Assembly (NCBI GenBank): GCA_023897205.1
Contig: JAHWDD010000011.1
Span: forward strand, 62,001-126,000
Origin: Exophiala sp. HKRS030
Lineage: Eukaryota; Ascomycota; Eurotiomycetes; Chaetothyriales; Herpotrichiellaceae
Direction: 5' to 3'
Length of the DNA stretch: 64,000 nucleotides
The notes beneath the pieces are model-generated. The model did not search any database. It worked only from the letters and a program-made list of their open reading frames with translations, and had not been told where the DNA came from. Each line of letters opens with the position of its first letter. The first letter of the stretch is position 1. Made by a program: the position numbers and the translations under genes. Shown here one piece after another: positions 23,272 through 35,112 of the stretch.

Positions 23272-25142
23272 ATGCGTTTTCAAACCATTGTGGCCGCATG
23301 CTTTGCGACCACCGCTTTGGCTGTCTCGAACCCCCACAAGCGTGCCCCCAAGAGAGTCTTCACTCCCAACACGCCCGAGACACAGTCACAGTCCTTGACC
23401 AAGCGTGCATCGCCGAAATACCTGACGCAAAAGACCAAGAGTAAGGCTAAGCCTTGGAAGTCACGATGTGATCGTTAGCTAAAACGTTGCTCGCACAGAA
23501 TTCGCCGTAAATGGAACCGGTGTACCTATGGTCGATTTTGACATCGGCGAGTCCTATGCAGGTACATTGTCAATCAACAACAATGCCAGTAACGAGAATC
23601 AGCTTTTTTTCTGGTTCTTCCCCTCGGACAACCCGGATGCATCGGACGAGATCACCATCTGGCTGAACGGTGGTCCTGGGTGCAGCTCCCTCGACGGCCT
23701 GCTGCAAGAACACGGCCCGTTCCTGTGGCAGTCAGGCACCTACAAGCCGCAACCAAATCCCTTCTCGTGGACCAACCTTACCAACATGGTCTACGTTGAC
23801 CAACCGGTCGGCACGGGGTTGTCTCCGGCGGCCAAAGGTGCACCGGCGAAGATCACAAGCGAGACACAGGTGACTGAAGACTTTGCCGGATTCTGGAAGA
23901 ACTTTATGACCACGTTCAACATGACTGGTCGCAAAGTGTACATCACTGGTGAATCTTATGCCGGCCAGTACGTTCCGTACATTGCGAGTCACTTTCTCGA
24001 CCTGAACGATACCGATTACTACAACGTCAAGGGCATTCAGATTAATGACCCCAGTATTGGTCTTGACGAGGTGTTGATTTACAGTAAGAACGCACTCTGC
24101 CTAATAAAGACCTCTTTCGGCTGACCCTGTCCTCCCAGCACCCGCAGTAACTCATCTGAACAACTACGCTCCCGTCTTTGCTCTCAACGAATCCTTCATG
24201 ACCTCGATCAACGAACGGGCCGAAAAATGCGGCTACTTTGACTTTATGGAGGAAGCACTCACCTTCCCACCCAAGGGCAAATTCACTGCTCCCAACGTCA
24301 CCGCGCCAGGTTGTGACACGTGGGATGACATAGTCACTGCAGCTATCTACGTCAACCCTTGCTTCAACATCTACCATCTCACGGACTTTTGCCCATTCCT
24401 GTGGGACGAACTGGGCTTCCCATCCCTTGGTAATGTACGTACTTTGAAAAGTTGACTGAATTCAAGTCACCCTTTCACCCTTTCCATACAAAGAGTGCTG
24501 ACAAATTATGACCAGGGTCCGAACAACTACTTCAATCGAAGCGACGTGCAAAAGGCCCTCCACGCCCCTCCCACCGACTTCACGATCTGCGGCGACAAAA
24601 GCCTCGGCCTCATCCAAAACGACGCCTCTCCCCCTTCGAGCTTCGAAGCGCTCCCGTCCGTCATTGAGCGCACCAACAACGTCATCGTCGGCAGTGGCAT
24701 GCTGGATTTCCTCCTCCTGACCAACGGCACTCTCATGACGCTCAACAACATGACGTGGAACGGCCAGCAGGGGTTCAGTAAGGACCCGATGAACAGCGGC
24801 GACTTCTTCACCCCCTACAACCCTTCGATCGGGTTTGTGGTAGAGGAGACCTCGAACCAGCCCATCCCAGCCACGCCCGTCGGGTTGGTCGGCGGCGGTG
24901 GACTACTGGGCAAGACGCACACGGAGCGCGGCCTCACGTGGGTCACGGTCGACCTGGCCGGCCACGAGATCCCCCAGTACGTCCCCGGCGCCGCGTACCG
25001 GCAGCTCGAGTTCCTGCTGGGCCGGATCGACAGCCTGACCGTCGTCGGGAGCTTCACCACCCAGCACGGGAATTACACGGGCACCGTCCCGCCGAACCCG
25101 TACTACGGACCCACGAGCACGGCCGTGGCTTTCAGAGCGTAA
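23272..25142 (+). CDS. secreted serine carboxypeptidase (peptidase S10)
   Basis: Four exons, 23272-23440, 23499-24083, 24139-24434 and 24516-25142, sum to 558 aa. An N-terminal signal peptide ([19 protein letters not shown]) is followed by dibasic KR sites at 23-24, 27-28 and 44-45 suited to Kex2 processing. Then come the S10 landmarks: [13 protein letters not shown] (oxyanion region), [10 protein letters not shown], and the nucleophile Ser209 in GESYAGQY. Asp414 in GSGMLDFL and His500 in AGHEIPQY complete the Ser-Asp-His triad. Several NxT/S sequons suggest N-glycosylation. The family removes C-terminal residues from peptides at acidic pH, in the vacuole or outside the cell. Subfamily (vacuolar CPY-like or secreted S3-like) cannot be fixed here, but the absence of a membrane anchor favours secretion. 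The last exon is markedly GC-rich compared with exon 1. Confidence 0.93.
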
Positions 25143-25634
25143 GCCAATAGACACTCTACATCGACAGTAATAAGTGACATTTGACAATCACATCCACATC
25201 GATAATGTTCTCCCCCGAGAGGGGATGAAGTGAGTCGCTATCTCCGTACACACATCTAATTAAAATCCTCGTACACTGTGAATGTGTATCGGTCGGAGAT
25301 GAAGCACGTGGGGACCTGTAGACTTGCACCACTAGCGACGTCATGTGCGACTGTCATAAGTGTGCTGCGTTGGTGTCAATGCCGGATTAATTTAAAAATT
25401 ATCAAGAAATACTAAGAAATAAAAATGAAAATGAATTGAACTGAATTGACAATGAAGAGTGATTTCTTTACTCATGTCCGAAGGCGAGTGACGAAATTGC
25501 CATTTGCGGTCTGTGTGGTTTTCTATGTACGATATGGATTGGTGTAACACGACAGTTTGGGTCACCGAACCCTCGTCTCCGACGAATACATACTCCCGAC
25601 GTGATGTGATGAAACAATCAGGGTCGGGGAGTTT
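25143..25634. other. tail-to-tail interval, carboxypeptidase and MFS transporter
   Basis: 492 bp between converging genes. It is AT-rich around 25385-25450 (AATAAAAATGAAAATGAATTG region), which fits 3' ends and polyadenylation signals. No gene seen. Confidence 0.6.
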
Positions 25635-27226
25635 TCACGCTCGGGAAAAAAACAGCCAAATCAACAGCAGGGCAATGGAAAGGCCCAGCACCACGTCGAA
25701 CAGGCGCTCGATCCCCGATCGTTGCGCGATGACGCCGATGATGAAGGGTGCGCCGGCGCCACCCAGTTGGCCGATCGCGCAGGTGAGGGCGACGGCACGG
25801 ACGTGGACGTCGTCGGGCAGTTTGGCCGTCATGGTCAAGACGGCGGAAGGGAACAGCGGGCCCGAGGAGAAACCGATGCCGGTCGCGAGGCACAGCGACA
25901 AGGCCAGGGGGGCCGCTTCGAGTCTGAACAGGAGCTGCAGCGTGATCAACGCGCAGATGAGCAGGACCACGACGACCCGGAGCCGGGCGATTCTGGTCAA
26001 TGGTCCCAGACAGAATCGACCCAGGACCATGCCTGCCCAGAAGAGCGAAGTGGCCAGGGCCGCGACCGACGGGGTCGTGCGTCGGGACCGGGTCATGTAA
26101 CTCGTCAACCAGCCGCTCAGAGATGCTGGAGAAGAGATTTGTGTATCAGTCAGATGTACGGTCGACATGCACACGGAGAGTGAATCTTGGGATGGGTGGC
26201 TCTCTTCGCTTACTTTCAATACCGACGTTGACAAAGAAGAATAGACCACACACGAAGATTACTTTTTTACATCCAGCGAAGCCGCCGCCGCCGTCGACGA
26301 GATCTTGCTTCTGGGTTATTTTGGAGTGGTATGTGGCGGCGTCGTCGTGTCGGAACGCCAAGACCAAGGCGCAAGCCTCCAGAGAGAAGACAACCAACTG
26401 TTTTTGGGGATCCTGTCAGTTTCTTTCATCCTACGCTTGGTTTCCTTCACGATCGAAACTGACCATGACAAGGTAGAAATATTGCCATCCGAGACCGACC
26501 CTCTCGAGAGCGGCCACGACAATAGGGCCCATGACGCATCCAAAAGCGTAGGACCCATGAATGAGCCCTGAGACCTTGTTGGGTCCCCGAACGATGGCCG
26601 CCCAGGTACAGAAAGTGGAGTCTGAGAACCCCGTCCCGAGTCCGACGACGAAATAAGCCGTGAGCAGGAACGGATAAGTTGGCTTGGTGGAGAGTAGTAA
26701 GCCTCCGAGGACATGCGGGAGGGTGGCGAGGATCACTATTCCTCTGCGGCCAAGTTTGATGTGGACCAGGTGTACGAGGGAATTTGCGATGAGGTAGCCC
26801 GAAACACCAACGGGGAAGATGAGAGCAGCTGTGGCATCTTTGATGTTGTAGTAGGATTCAATCTAGGGTCATGGTTAGCTCTGGGATGGTTTTGTTTGGT
26901 ATAGTAGGCACTGGGAAGAACAAACCAGTGGAAGAAGAGCCTGTTGACGAACTCGGTGGTTAGTAGATGTCTTCTCGAATGGATTTCAAGATAACGAAGG
27001 GGGAGGGCCTGTATCGTACTCCAATAGAAGCAACATGCATTCCTGTCACAAACCAACAGTACATGACCGCAGCAATCTTGAACGCGAGGGGCTCGTCCGG
27101 CGGAGAGGCCAGTTCTGAATCATCATGTTCACCTTCCGCTTGGTAAACATTCCGTACATCTTGAAGGAGTGGTTGCTGTTCGGCCTCGGTGCCCGTAAGG
27201 TCTGTTGGGTCGGAGATCATTGTCAT
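25635..27226 (-). CDS. MFS transporter (12-TM, unknown substrate)
   Basis: Five exons, 27226-27020, 26940-26926, 26862-26464, 26397-26214 and 26125-25635, give 431 aa. The second exon is only 15 bp (ALLPL) and restores the family sequence MHVASIG-ALLPL-IESYYN at the end of TM1. The short cytosolic N terminus is acidic. The LGRRGIVIL loop between TM2 and TM3 is the MFS signature; FSDSTFCTWAAIV and GSYAFGCVMGP are typical of the family resembling yeast Bsc6/YOL137w and bacterial fucose permeases. The C-terminal half (WLTSYM, FWAGMVLGRFCLGP, FSSGPLFPSAVLT) is in the GC-rich last exon. It is a proton-coupled or facilitative membrane carrier; the substrate is not inferable. The 15 bp exon model is my reading. 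Confidence 0.86.
26926..26940 (-). other. 15 bp micro-exon of the MFS transporter
   Basis: Encodes ALLPL, flanked by an intron ending AACAG before it and a GTTTGT donor after it, both in phase 0. Without it the conserved TM1-to-loop stretch lacks five residues. Confidence 0.65.
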
Positions 27227-27665
27227 CTTTCTGATGTGTATATGTATATGTACAGTTTTGATTGCATCGGACCGTTCTTATGCCGTCATGATCTAAATGA
27301 TGGAAGTGGTAGTAGATACTCCATATGACAGTCAAAGATTGTTTGAGAACTATCTGTTGAATTCATTCATATTCAAAGAAAAAAAAACCAATCAGATTTC
27401 ACATGATACCCTTATATCGCTTGCTTCTTGGTGGTAGGAGATATCATCGACGTTTCGAAATGATGGAGGAATATTCTGTAGGTTGACGCTGATAAGTGAC
27501 ATAACTTCGGTCGGAAATACATTTGGCCGTCCATCTCATCTTTCGCTTATCTTTCCCCATTCAGATAGGACAATCATGAGCTGAATCCCTCTCTCTCTCT
27601 CCCTGTGTCCTTCTTATCAGTGTCGCTATCGGAATGTGCATCCCAACAATTCCCAACGCCTCATG
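27227..27665. other. intergenic region, MFS promoter and 3' flank of small gene
   Basis: 439 bp; contains a CT tract near 27588-27604 and the MFS transporter's upstream sequence. Nothing else seen. Confidence 0.5.
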
Positions 27666-28220
27666 TCATGACAGATGAACATCCACCGTCAGCGTCCGTC
27701 TGCCCTGAGAGTCCTCCTTGATTTCCTCGGCCGGACTGACAACCACGACCCTCCCCTGGCCGTATTTGTTTAGTGATCCTGCGACGTATCGTTTTGCCCA
27801 TCTGTGACTCTGGGCCAGGAACCAGTCATCTTTACAGTCTTTGCCCCAGCCGATGAACAACTCGACCGTGACGTGTCTGATCCATTTCCAATCTCTTTTG
27901 TCCAGGCTTTTGAAGAACTTGTCCAGGTTCGAGTTGTCGCAGAGCACAAAGACGCGATCCTTCTCGACTTTTGCCACGAGTGGTTGAACTTCGGCGAAGA
28001 TCAGACGATTGGCGCGGAGGATGCGGTTGTCGCAGAGATCATATGTTGTTGTCGGCTGTCGATAGTACCTGGCGTTGTTGTTGTTGTTGTCTTGTGAAGA
28101 CGACTTCTGCGTCGTTTTAACTTTTGTGCAACAACTACATGGGTGAATGACCGTCGGCTGGACGATGTATGACCATATTTGGAGTCGGATCTCGGTGGGG
28201 AGGTCGAGGAGAGATATCAT
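27666..28220 (-). CDS. small F-box-like / 2EXR-like fungal protein
   Basis: Read from ATG 28218-28220, 184 aa, single exon. The first residues, MISLLDLPTEIRLQIWSYIV, match the short N-terminal helix pair (LPxEIRxxIW) used by many fungal F-box-like and 2EXR proteins. The CCTKV segment and an Asn-rich, low-complexity loop follow. Later the NRILRANRLIFAEVQPL segment resembles the conserved 'N-RxIYxEAxPLL' block. Such proteins usually have no known function, and a role as ubiquitin-ligase adaptor is only a possibility. A longer upstream frame exists but the MISLLDL start matches family practice. Confidence 0.7.
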   Translation of the reverse strand: MISLLDLPTEIRLQIWSYIVQPTVIHPCSCCTKVKTTQKSSSQDNNNNNARYYRQPTTTYDLCDNRILRANRLIFAEVQPLVAKVEKDRVFVLCDNSNLDKFFKSLDKRDWKWIRHVTVELFIGWGKDCKDDWFLAQSHRWAKRYVAGSLNKYGQGRVVVVSPAEEIKEDSQGRRTLTVDVHLS

Positions 28221-29392
28221 GATCCGTGGATATTGTTTGTATGTGTGAGACCTCGATGCCTCTTTGGCGCAGAGACTAAAGCTCCTGTACAGTGGAGGCC
28301 AACCGCAAACAACAACGTGGACAGAGTAGTTCTTGTTGGTATTGATATTAATTCTTGTTAGGATTCTTGCTTCGTAGAACGCTGTCAAAATCATTGCAAG
28401 CTATAGCTGGGCCATTGTGGTGTGGACGGAAACAGTAGCATATTATCATGTGCCCGCTCGGGCTCGAGCGGTGACAAGTTCAGCTGCATAACACGACCAA
28501 GAGAGAGGCTAAAATAACTGTACGAGAAAAACGACTTGTCTCGAACAAGTCAAATACGAAATCTTCACTCATTGTTCGCCTCTGTGGCGTTTGTGTCAGG
28601 CTGGAAAAGAGGAACCAACCGTGGTCGGTATTGGCTCGAACACACATGGTACCCTGGACATCTCGTGTCCGTAATCGCTAAAGAAGAAAAAAAGGGCATG
28701 TCAATCGTCATGATGAGCATGTGCTGGTGGTCTGGGCCCGCAGCGGGATTGGGAAACCATACCTACCTGTACGAGGTAGGCAAGTTCCATTTACAGTATT
28801 GTAGGAGGGAGGAGGCTGAGCTGACCACGAGAGCTGGGCGTCGGTTGATTGGATGCGACATTGACAACGGCTTCCGAATCCAGACTCGAGTTTTCAGCCG
28901 GATGAGATCGGGAAAAGCGGTCACTGGGTAGATGTCCAGATACGGGTATAGGAAACATATGTCACCGCCTCGTTGGGAGGTAACGTGGTATCTACAGTAC
29001 GTACATATCTTAGGGAATGCAAGGGCCGCTTTGTGGACCATGATGGGCCGAGATCTTCAAGATCCGGTGTTTGTACAATAATTGCGCACGCGAATGATAA
29101 CACCCAGTACGAGGTCATAGCTGGAGACAGACACACGAGTGAAATCGAATCGGGACGCCCTGAAACCCATGTCGCCCCCTTGACAATTGTTTGACTAATT
29201 TTTCTGCCGTGTACGGAGTACATCACAAAAGTGTTTACAGCGCCAGGATTGGCCACTTCCACTTCAACAGCAAACTGCCCACACGGGTGAAATTTCCTAC
29301 ATTGTATATTTTTATTTATGCAATTCCAGAGATTGAACAAAAGTATCTCGTTGGCTCAGATCAATGTATCAATAACGCCATGACGCTGTTCA
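28221..29392. other. intergenic region, no gene recognised
   Basis: 1.17 kb between the F-box-like gene and the 3' end of the FAD monooxygenase. Several overlapping frames near 28536-29490 on both strands carry no motif. A GTACGGAGTAC palindrome-like motif sits at 29211-29221. Confidence 0.5.
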
Positions 29393-31485
29393 TCACGAAG
29401 CCAGTGACAAACTACTTGCAAGTCGTCCAGCCGCGTCTTTTAATTCTACAATCGTGTCGCAGGCCGCGAAAACAAACCGATCTTGTCTGATTATGGCATA
29501 TTTTCGACCCCGGATCTCCCGCCGAAGCCTGTGCTCGTCGTAGCCGATGGGCTCGGGACGATTTCTGCACAGGATTGGATCTGCCGCGAACTCTGTGCCC
29601 GTCGCAAGGCGAGCTACGTCTTGTTGTGGTAATGTCATCGATCCCGTTGATGCATTGGTGGATTGGATGAGAATGGTGGCTTCGTTTGAACGGAGCAGGT
29701 TTTTCGAAACGCGGTCAATATCGCTGATGCCCTTTGTGAGCCTGTTGAAATCGTCCAGGCCATCAGGTAGGATGAGAAGCTGAAAGAGGCCCGTCTTTTG
29801 AGGCCCAAAGATCAAGTCGTCCGTGAAGCACACTTTTTGAGTCTTGAAGTCGTACGCATATACCTGGGGGAGAAGAAGGCCGCCTTCCATCTCAGGAATG
29901 AAGGGCATCCCTTCTTTGTGTTGATACCTGGTCATCCCTTCGGCCCGAGCTCCCAATTCGATCTCTTTGCGGTAAGCAGGTATCAGTTGGACTGCCCACA
30001 TGTACCACTCTCTGACGAACACTTTGAACGGGTCAGATTCAGTCACGTATTCACCATTCCGAACCGTGGCGGCGAGCGAGCGATCGAGTTGCTGTTTGCG
30101 CTCCGTGTACCACGCCGTGAGGACTTTTTCGAAATCTGCTTTCGGAGTGCGGTACAAGAAAGCAAGCCTCCATGCCAATGCAGAGGCATCTCGAAAGCCC
30201 GAAGCTATACCTTGGCCACCTAAAATTGGTCGATCCGTCAGAAGGCTGGACATGAGAGGATGTTTTTGTCTGTCTAGTCAACAACTCACCGAAAGGAGGA
30301 AAGACATGTGCCGCGTCGCCCGCCAATATCACCCTCCCCAACGCCCACTTGTTGCAGCTCCTAGCCACGAAAGAAAAGGGTCGAGATCGGAGGGTCTTGA
30401 TGCAATCTTCGGGGAACCTCACGGGATGTGCCAGACCATAGCGGCTGCCCGGATGTGTGATGTACGGATAAATGATCTTGCTGGTTTCTTCGAATTGGGC
30501 CATTCGTTGACCGTCCTCGTCCTTTTGGACCACGAACTCGAACCTCCACAGTCGGTCCGCCGGTGGCCCGAACCTTCCACACACCGAGGGTCGCTCGGGA
30601 TTGCACAGGAATCGAAAGTCTCTGGGGAAAAACAGGTCGTACACTTCCTGTGGCGTGTAGCCGAGTCTCCACAAGGGGAAGTCGGGATGTGACTTTTCAT
30701 CCGGCAACGTTATCTGCCAGTTCAACGCGACCCAAGTCTCTTCATAACTCGTCCTGCTCTCTCTGAGATTAGCTGGATGCTAGCATAAAGCCGCTTCGAG
30801 GGCTCCATGATGGTAATGATGATGAACTTACATCTCAGACTTGGCCATGACGATGCCCTTTGGTTCGAGATACATCTTACGAACATAGCCAGTCTTGCCG
30901 TCGGCACCGACGAGGAAAGGAGCTTTGATGCGATGCGTCGACCCTTTGGCGTCGACGTAGTCGACGTATGCATAGTTCTGGTCTTCACTGACACCTGTGA
31001 CCGTGGCTTCTGTTATCAAGTTGCAAGACGGCGTCGTCTGAATCTGGTCCCTAATGGCCTTCTCCATGGCCGGTTGCTTGTGACATATGAAGCCGACATG
31101 TCCCGTACCGCCTTCTGTCGTCTTGTACTTCATGGACAAGAGTGGCTTCTTCCTCGAATCCGTTCCGTCTCCTGTCACGAAATTGAACTTCTCCATACCT
31201 TTGCGCGTTAGCTAAGCGACGAGAAATGTTTCGCTCTTGGGACTTACAGGTGCCAATTTCGGTATAGACGCGTTCATAGATACCAATGGACTGTAGTATT
31301 CGAATGCCATCTTCATCGAGAGCGATACCTCGAGGGTCTGTGGTGATGTCCTTTTCTCGTTCCAGCACGATGTTGGGTATGTTCAAATGTCCAAGAAGTA
31401 CCGAAAGTGCAGTGCCTGTCGGGCCTCCACCACATATGATGACCCCAGTCTCCTCGATCTGTGATGTTCCTGGTACTGTTGACAT
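29393..31485 (-). CDS. FAD-dependent aromatic monooxygenase (PheA/TfdB phenol hydroxylase type)
   Basis: Four exons, 31485-31248, 31198-30832, 30753-30290 and 30219-29393, give 631 aa. The ADP-binding fold GGGPTG is at residues 19-24 after the strand GVIIC. The second FAD motif GRVILAGDAAHVFPPFGGQG lies near 339-360, where the exon 3/4 junction splits the FGG. The middle DETWVALNW-like block and the C-terminal SAxFRPDRxVFA-like segment place it in the class A flavoprotein hydroxylases. These use NADPH and O2 to hydroxylate phenolic or related rings. It could act in aromatic catabolism or secondary metabolism. No signal peptide, so cytosolic. It is divergent from a C2H2 regulator 960 bp away. 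The exact substrate is not readable. Exon joins are supported by frame and conserved residues. Confidence 0.9.
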
Positions 31486-32445
31486 GGCCACAAACTTCTC
31501 AGTTAATACTCGACAGCGCTCTCGTGGAACTGAATGTTGAACCCGATTTCTTGGTGTCAGAATCGAAGGTCCAGCAGGATTCAAGACCGGGTCCCGGCTG
31601 CATATTTGAACGACCTCACAAGGTTCTGGTTCTCCATGGGGATTCTAGATCATTTCCCGCCATCTGGAGACTCGGGTCCCTTGAACCAAGTAAATTGATT
31701 CCCGGGGAGTCAAGTTCATGTGGGACGTTTGGCAGGTTGTGGGACCCCGGGGGTATGTACTCGGTACAGTACAGCCTCAATTGTCCCCACAAAGCACAGC
31801 GACAGAATGTGGGACCTTAGAGGCCACGCAAGGCATTATTGAGTCGAGGGTATTCCGTAGTTGTCGTCAAGATCCGAGCAATCAGTGCATAAATCAGAAA
31901 TAGACATAGAGGCCTCGCACTGCACTCGTCTCGATAAGTGCACTGCTCTACATCATTATGTCCAAATTACAGAAATAAAGGCCGTTTGGATAGGCCTGAG
32001 AACGGAGTACATGTACTGTAGCCACAGTAGATTCCCCCCACTGTACGCGACTATGTAGAGTTCGATAGCCTCCTCGACCCAGTACTTGTGTAATCCGAAT
32101 ATTCGGCCCAATTGGAACCCATCTGAATAACTGTACAACACGATGTACGTCTGTGACGAATCCCTGCTCTCTGCCGACGCCAACTTCCCCAGCTCTTTCT
32201 TTTCTACTTCTCCTCCTCATCCTCCTCCTCATTCTCGTCTACATCCCCACAATCCCATTAACTGGTCTCACTCGCCAACATCTCTCTTTTAACAATAAAT
32301 CCCACCTTTGTGGTCTGATAACCCCAGATGTTACAGCCCACACCGCGCGTGTGGTGTTAGCGACACTCGAATCCACGAACAGGCAATATTCGACGGTCAA
32401 GCCGGGGTCAATCAACCACCACATGTTGGCAACAGAAGCAGCGGA
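31486..32445. promoter_or_regulatory. divergent intergenic region between monooxygenase and C2H2 regulator
   Basis: The two genes point away from each other and share this 960 bp interval, so it must hold both promoters. It includes an ACGGAGTACATGTACTGT patch near 32003-32020 and a CT-rich tract at 32180-32245 just upstream of the regulator start. No gene recognised within it; the binding sites of the regulator are not known. Confidence 0.55.
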
Positions 32446-35112
32446 ATGCCTGATCTTTCGATAATATCCAGTAGCGTCGATGGTGCCCCCTTGAAGAGTC
32501 ACCGTCGCGCACCCAAGATCAGACAGTGCATGACTTGCGGCCGTACGTTTGCCAAAACAGATCACCTCGAGAGGCACATCAGGTCTCATACCAAAGAAAA
32601 GCCCTTCAAATGTGCCAAGTGTGGGCGAAAATATGGTCGTCAGTAAGTCATTGAATGATACCATCACAACTTCGATAGCATTATGTGAAGTCGGGAAGGG
32701 AAAGGTAGCGACGTATGGCATGCAAATTGCGACAGTCCTGCTAAGGTCAAGTACTACAAAGATTGGACATGGTGTTGTTCGGTTCTCAACAGCCTGTCAC
32801 CTTTTGCAGGCGCTGGAATCAATTTGGCATATCGCAACCAGAAGTGTTGCACCATGCATACATTCCATACGTCGCTACAATCTCCTACCAGGAAATTCTC
32901 ACCTCAAGGGTTGAAATTGCAGGCTAATCAGGAATTCAATAGTGATACTTTGCTCCGGCACTTAAAAGACCATTCAGACGCCGCATCTAACCACGACAAT
33001 CAAGATAAACCACATCATCGAAGCAGCATTTCAGTCGAACCCGATTCCATAATAACAACAGCATCGATGCAACAACCTGTGTCGACCACCGAAATGTCAC
33101 TCTCTGCACCATCAGTATCATCAGAGCCGCAGAGTCTGTCCATCAACGGCATGGGCGGCTCCCACATGAACCTTCCTGTCTCGAATTTTGGCAGCCACAG
33201 CAACTCCGACTATCAAAATACGACAGTACCACAACAGCAGCAGCAGCAGCAACAACAGGATGGCTATTCTGGACATTTTATTTCAGAGCCCCTACCTAAT
33301 AACTTTGATCCTTCTTTGGACGCTCTCGATTTCGAAGCTCAGTTTCCTTCTTGGATCGTACCCACCGACCTCGAGTTCCACACCGGCATTCTCGACACAC
33401 CCCTTGCCACGAGCATGGCGGAGCTCAGGCCCGGTTGGCCAGATAGTCCGTTTACGACGTTCGGTTCATCCACGTACAAACCCGTGGATAACATGCAACA
33501 TCTGTGGTTCACCCCCAACGACGAAGGGCAAGAGGAAGTTCTCCCTTCGGGACCCGCGACACCGCCCGCTTCGCACGTCGAAGTCGACGACTCGTACCGT
33601 CAGACTTTACATCAGAGTCTGCTGATCCGATCGGTGGAGCAGAGTCTCCCGTCATCCGACTTTCTAAATCTCTGCGTGAGATCCTATTTCGCCAAGTTTC
33701 ACCCCGTGTTCCCCGTGGTCCACGCGCCGACTTTCCGCCCTTCAAAGGCGAACTCGATGGTTTTGTTGTCCATCTGCTCCGTGGGCAGCCTCTTCACGGG
33801 CTCGGCACACGCCATTCGACAAGGGGTCCAGATCTTTGAACGCCTGCACAAAGCCGTCCTGGCCAACTGGGACCGCCTCATATCTCGAGGGACGGACGAA
33901 AAGATTTCCCTTATCCAGACCGCCATCATCGGACAGACTTTCGGACTGCTTTCTGGAGAGCCGAGGCACCTCTCGATCGTGGACACGTTCAACGGCACAC
34001 TGATCTCGTGGGCGCGACGACTCTCGACCTTCAAGACCAAGAAGATGAGGGGACTCGAGCTGCTCAGCCTCGGTCCCGCCGAACTGGAAAAGCAATGGCG
34101 CGAGTGGGCCAAGAACGAAGAACTCATCCGAATCGCGCTGGCCGTGCACATCCACGACGCCGAGCTGGCGAGCATCTTCCACCACGAGCCCTTTCTGCGG
34201 CACAACTCGCGGCAACTGCCCGTGGCGGCGTCGAACCAGATGTTCATGGCGTCCAAGGCGGAGGAGTGGCGCCAGGCCTACCTCGACGACCCCAGCAATT
34301 TTGAAATGGACGACAGCACCCCGGCCTCCGTCGACGCCCACGTCGACTTCGACATGCTCTCGACCCCTCAGGCCAGCTATTTCACGGCCTACACGGTCCT
34401 CGAGGGCATTTGCGTGAACATCGTCGAGAACCGCATCGACTCTCGCTCCTCCCCGGCCACCATGAAAGACCTCTCTCACCTCCTCAACACCTTCTTCAAC
34501 CGATTCCTCCTCGGCACCGGCACCTCGTCGTGGAAGCCGGACCACATGGACATGATCATCCTCTGGCACCTCGCCTACATGTCCATCTGCGCCGACTTTG
34601 ACCTGCTGGAAAGGGCCATCGGCCGCGACGGCTCCCAGCTCTCCGCCGAAGACCGCGTCGCCATCACCCACTGGGCAGACTCCAACGACGCGAAGCGATG
34701 CGTCATCCACGGCTCAATCATCGCCAAGAAACTCGAGGACCTCCCCTTGGGTTCGGAACCGGCCATCCACGTGCCCCGCGCCATGTTCAGGGCCGGCATC
34801 GCCTGGTTCTGTTACACTCGTTTCGGCACGCGGGGCGGTGGCGCCGGTGACGGCACGGGCAACAATGGTAACAATAACAAGGCCGTCACGACCTCGGAAA
34901 GTCTGGACTTTCCCGAATTCAGACTGTTGGGCGTTAACCCTGCCTTGTTGCTGTTTCAAGTGAACGGTTACAAACACGGCCTTCCCACGACGGCCGAGAT
35001 CAATGCCGCCTTGTGTGGCCTGACCGACCTCCTCAGACGGATCGGACATTGGGAAATCGCACGCAGGTTTGCCGCCATCCTGGGTGCTCTTTTGCACAAC
35101 GATTCCGATTGA
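32446..35112 (+). CDS. C2H2 zinc finger / fungal_trans transcription factor
   Basis: Two exons, 32446-32642 and 32943-35112, give 788 aa. Finger 1 is Cys28, Cys31, His44, His48. Finger 2 is Cys56, Cys59, His72, His76, and its exact C-x2-C-x12-H-x3-H spacing is restored only when the 300 bp intron is removed, with the codon for His66 split. Both fingers sit at the N terminus, and are followed by a polyglutamine stretch (about 33233-33260) and the fungal_trans-like domain ([27 protein letters not shown] near residue 310; the acidic ECANLIG-type helices follow). It is a nuclear regulator. The monooxygenase diverges from it and may be its target. The 3' half is GC-rich. Confidence 0.9.
33233..33260. 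repeat. CAG/CAA tract encoding polyglutamine
   Basis: About nine consecutive Gln codons in the C2H2 regulator. Mixed CAG and CAA codons lower the chance of slippage. Confidence 0.8.

Noticed and set aside
33742..34710. 322-codon antisense frame over the C2H2 regulator
   Set aside because: Shadow of GC-rich codons; composition is Arg/Gly/Asp/Val-rich without motifs.
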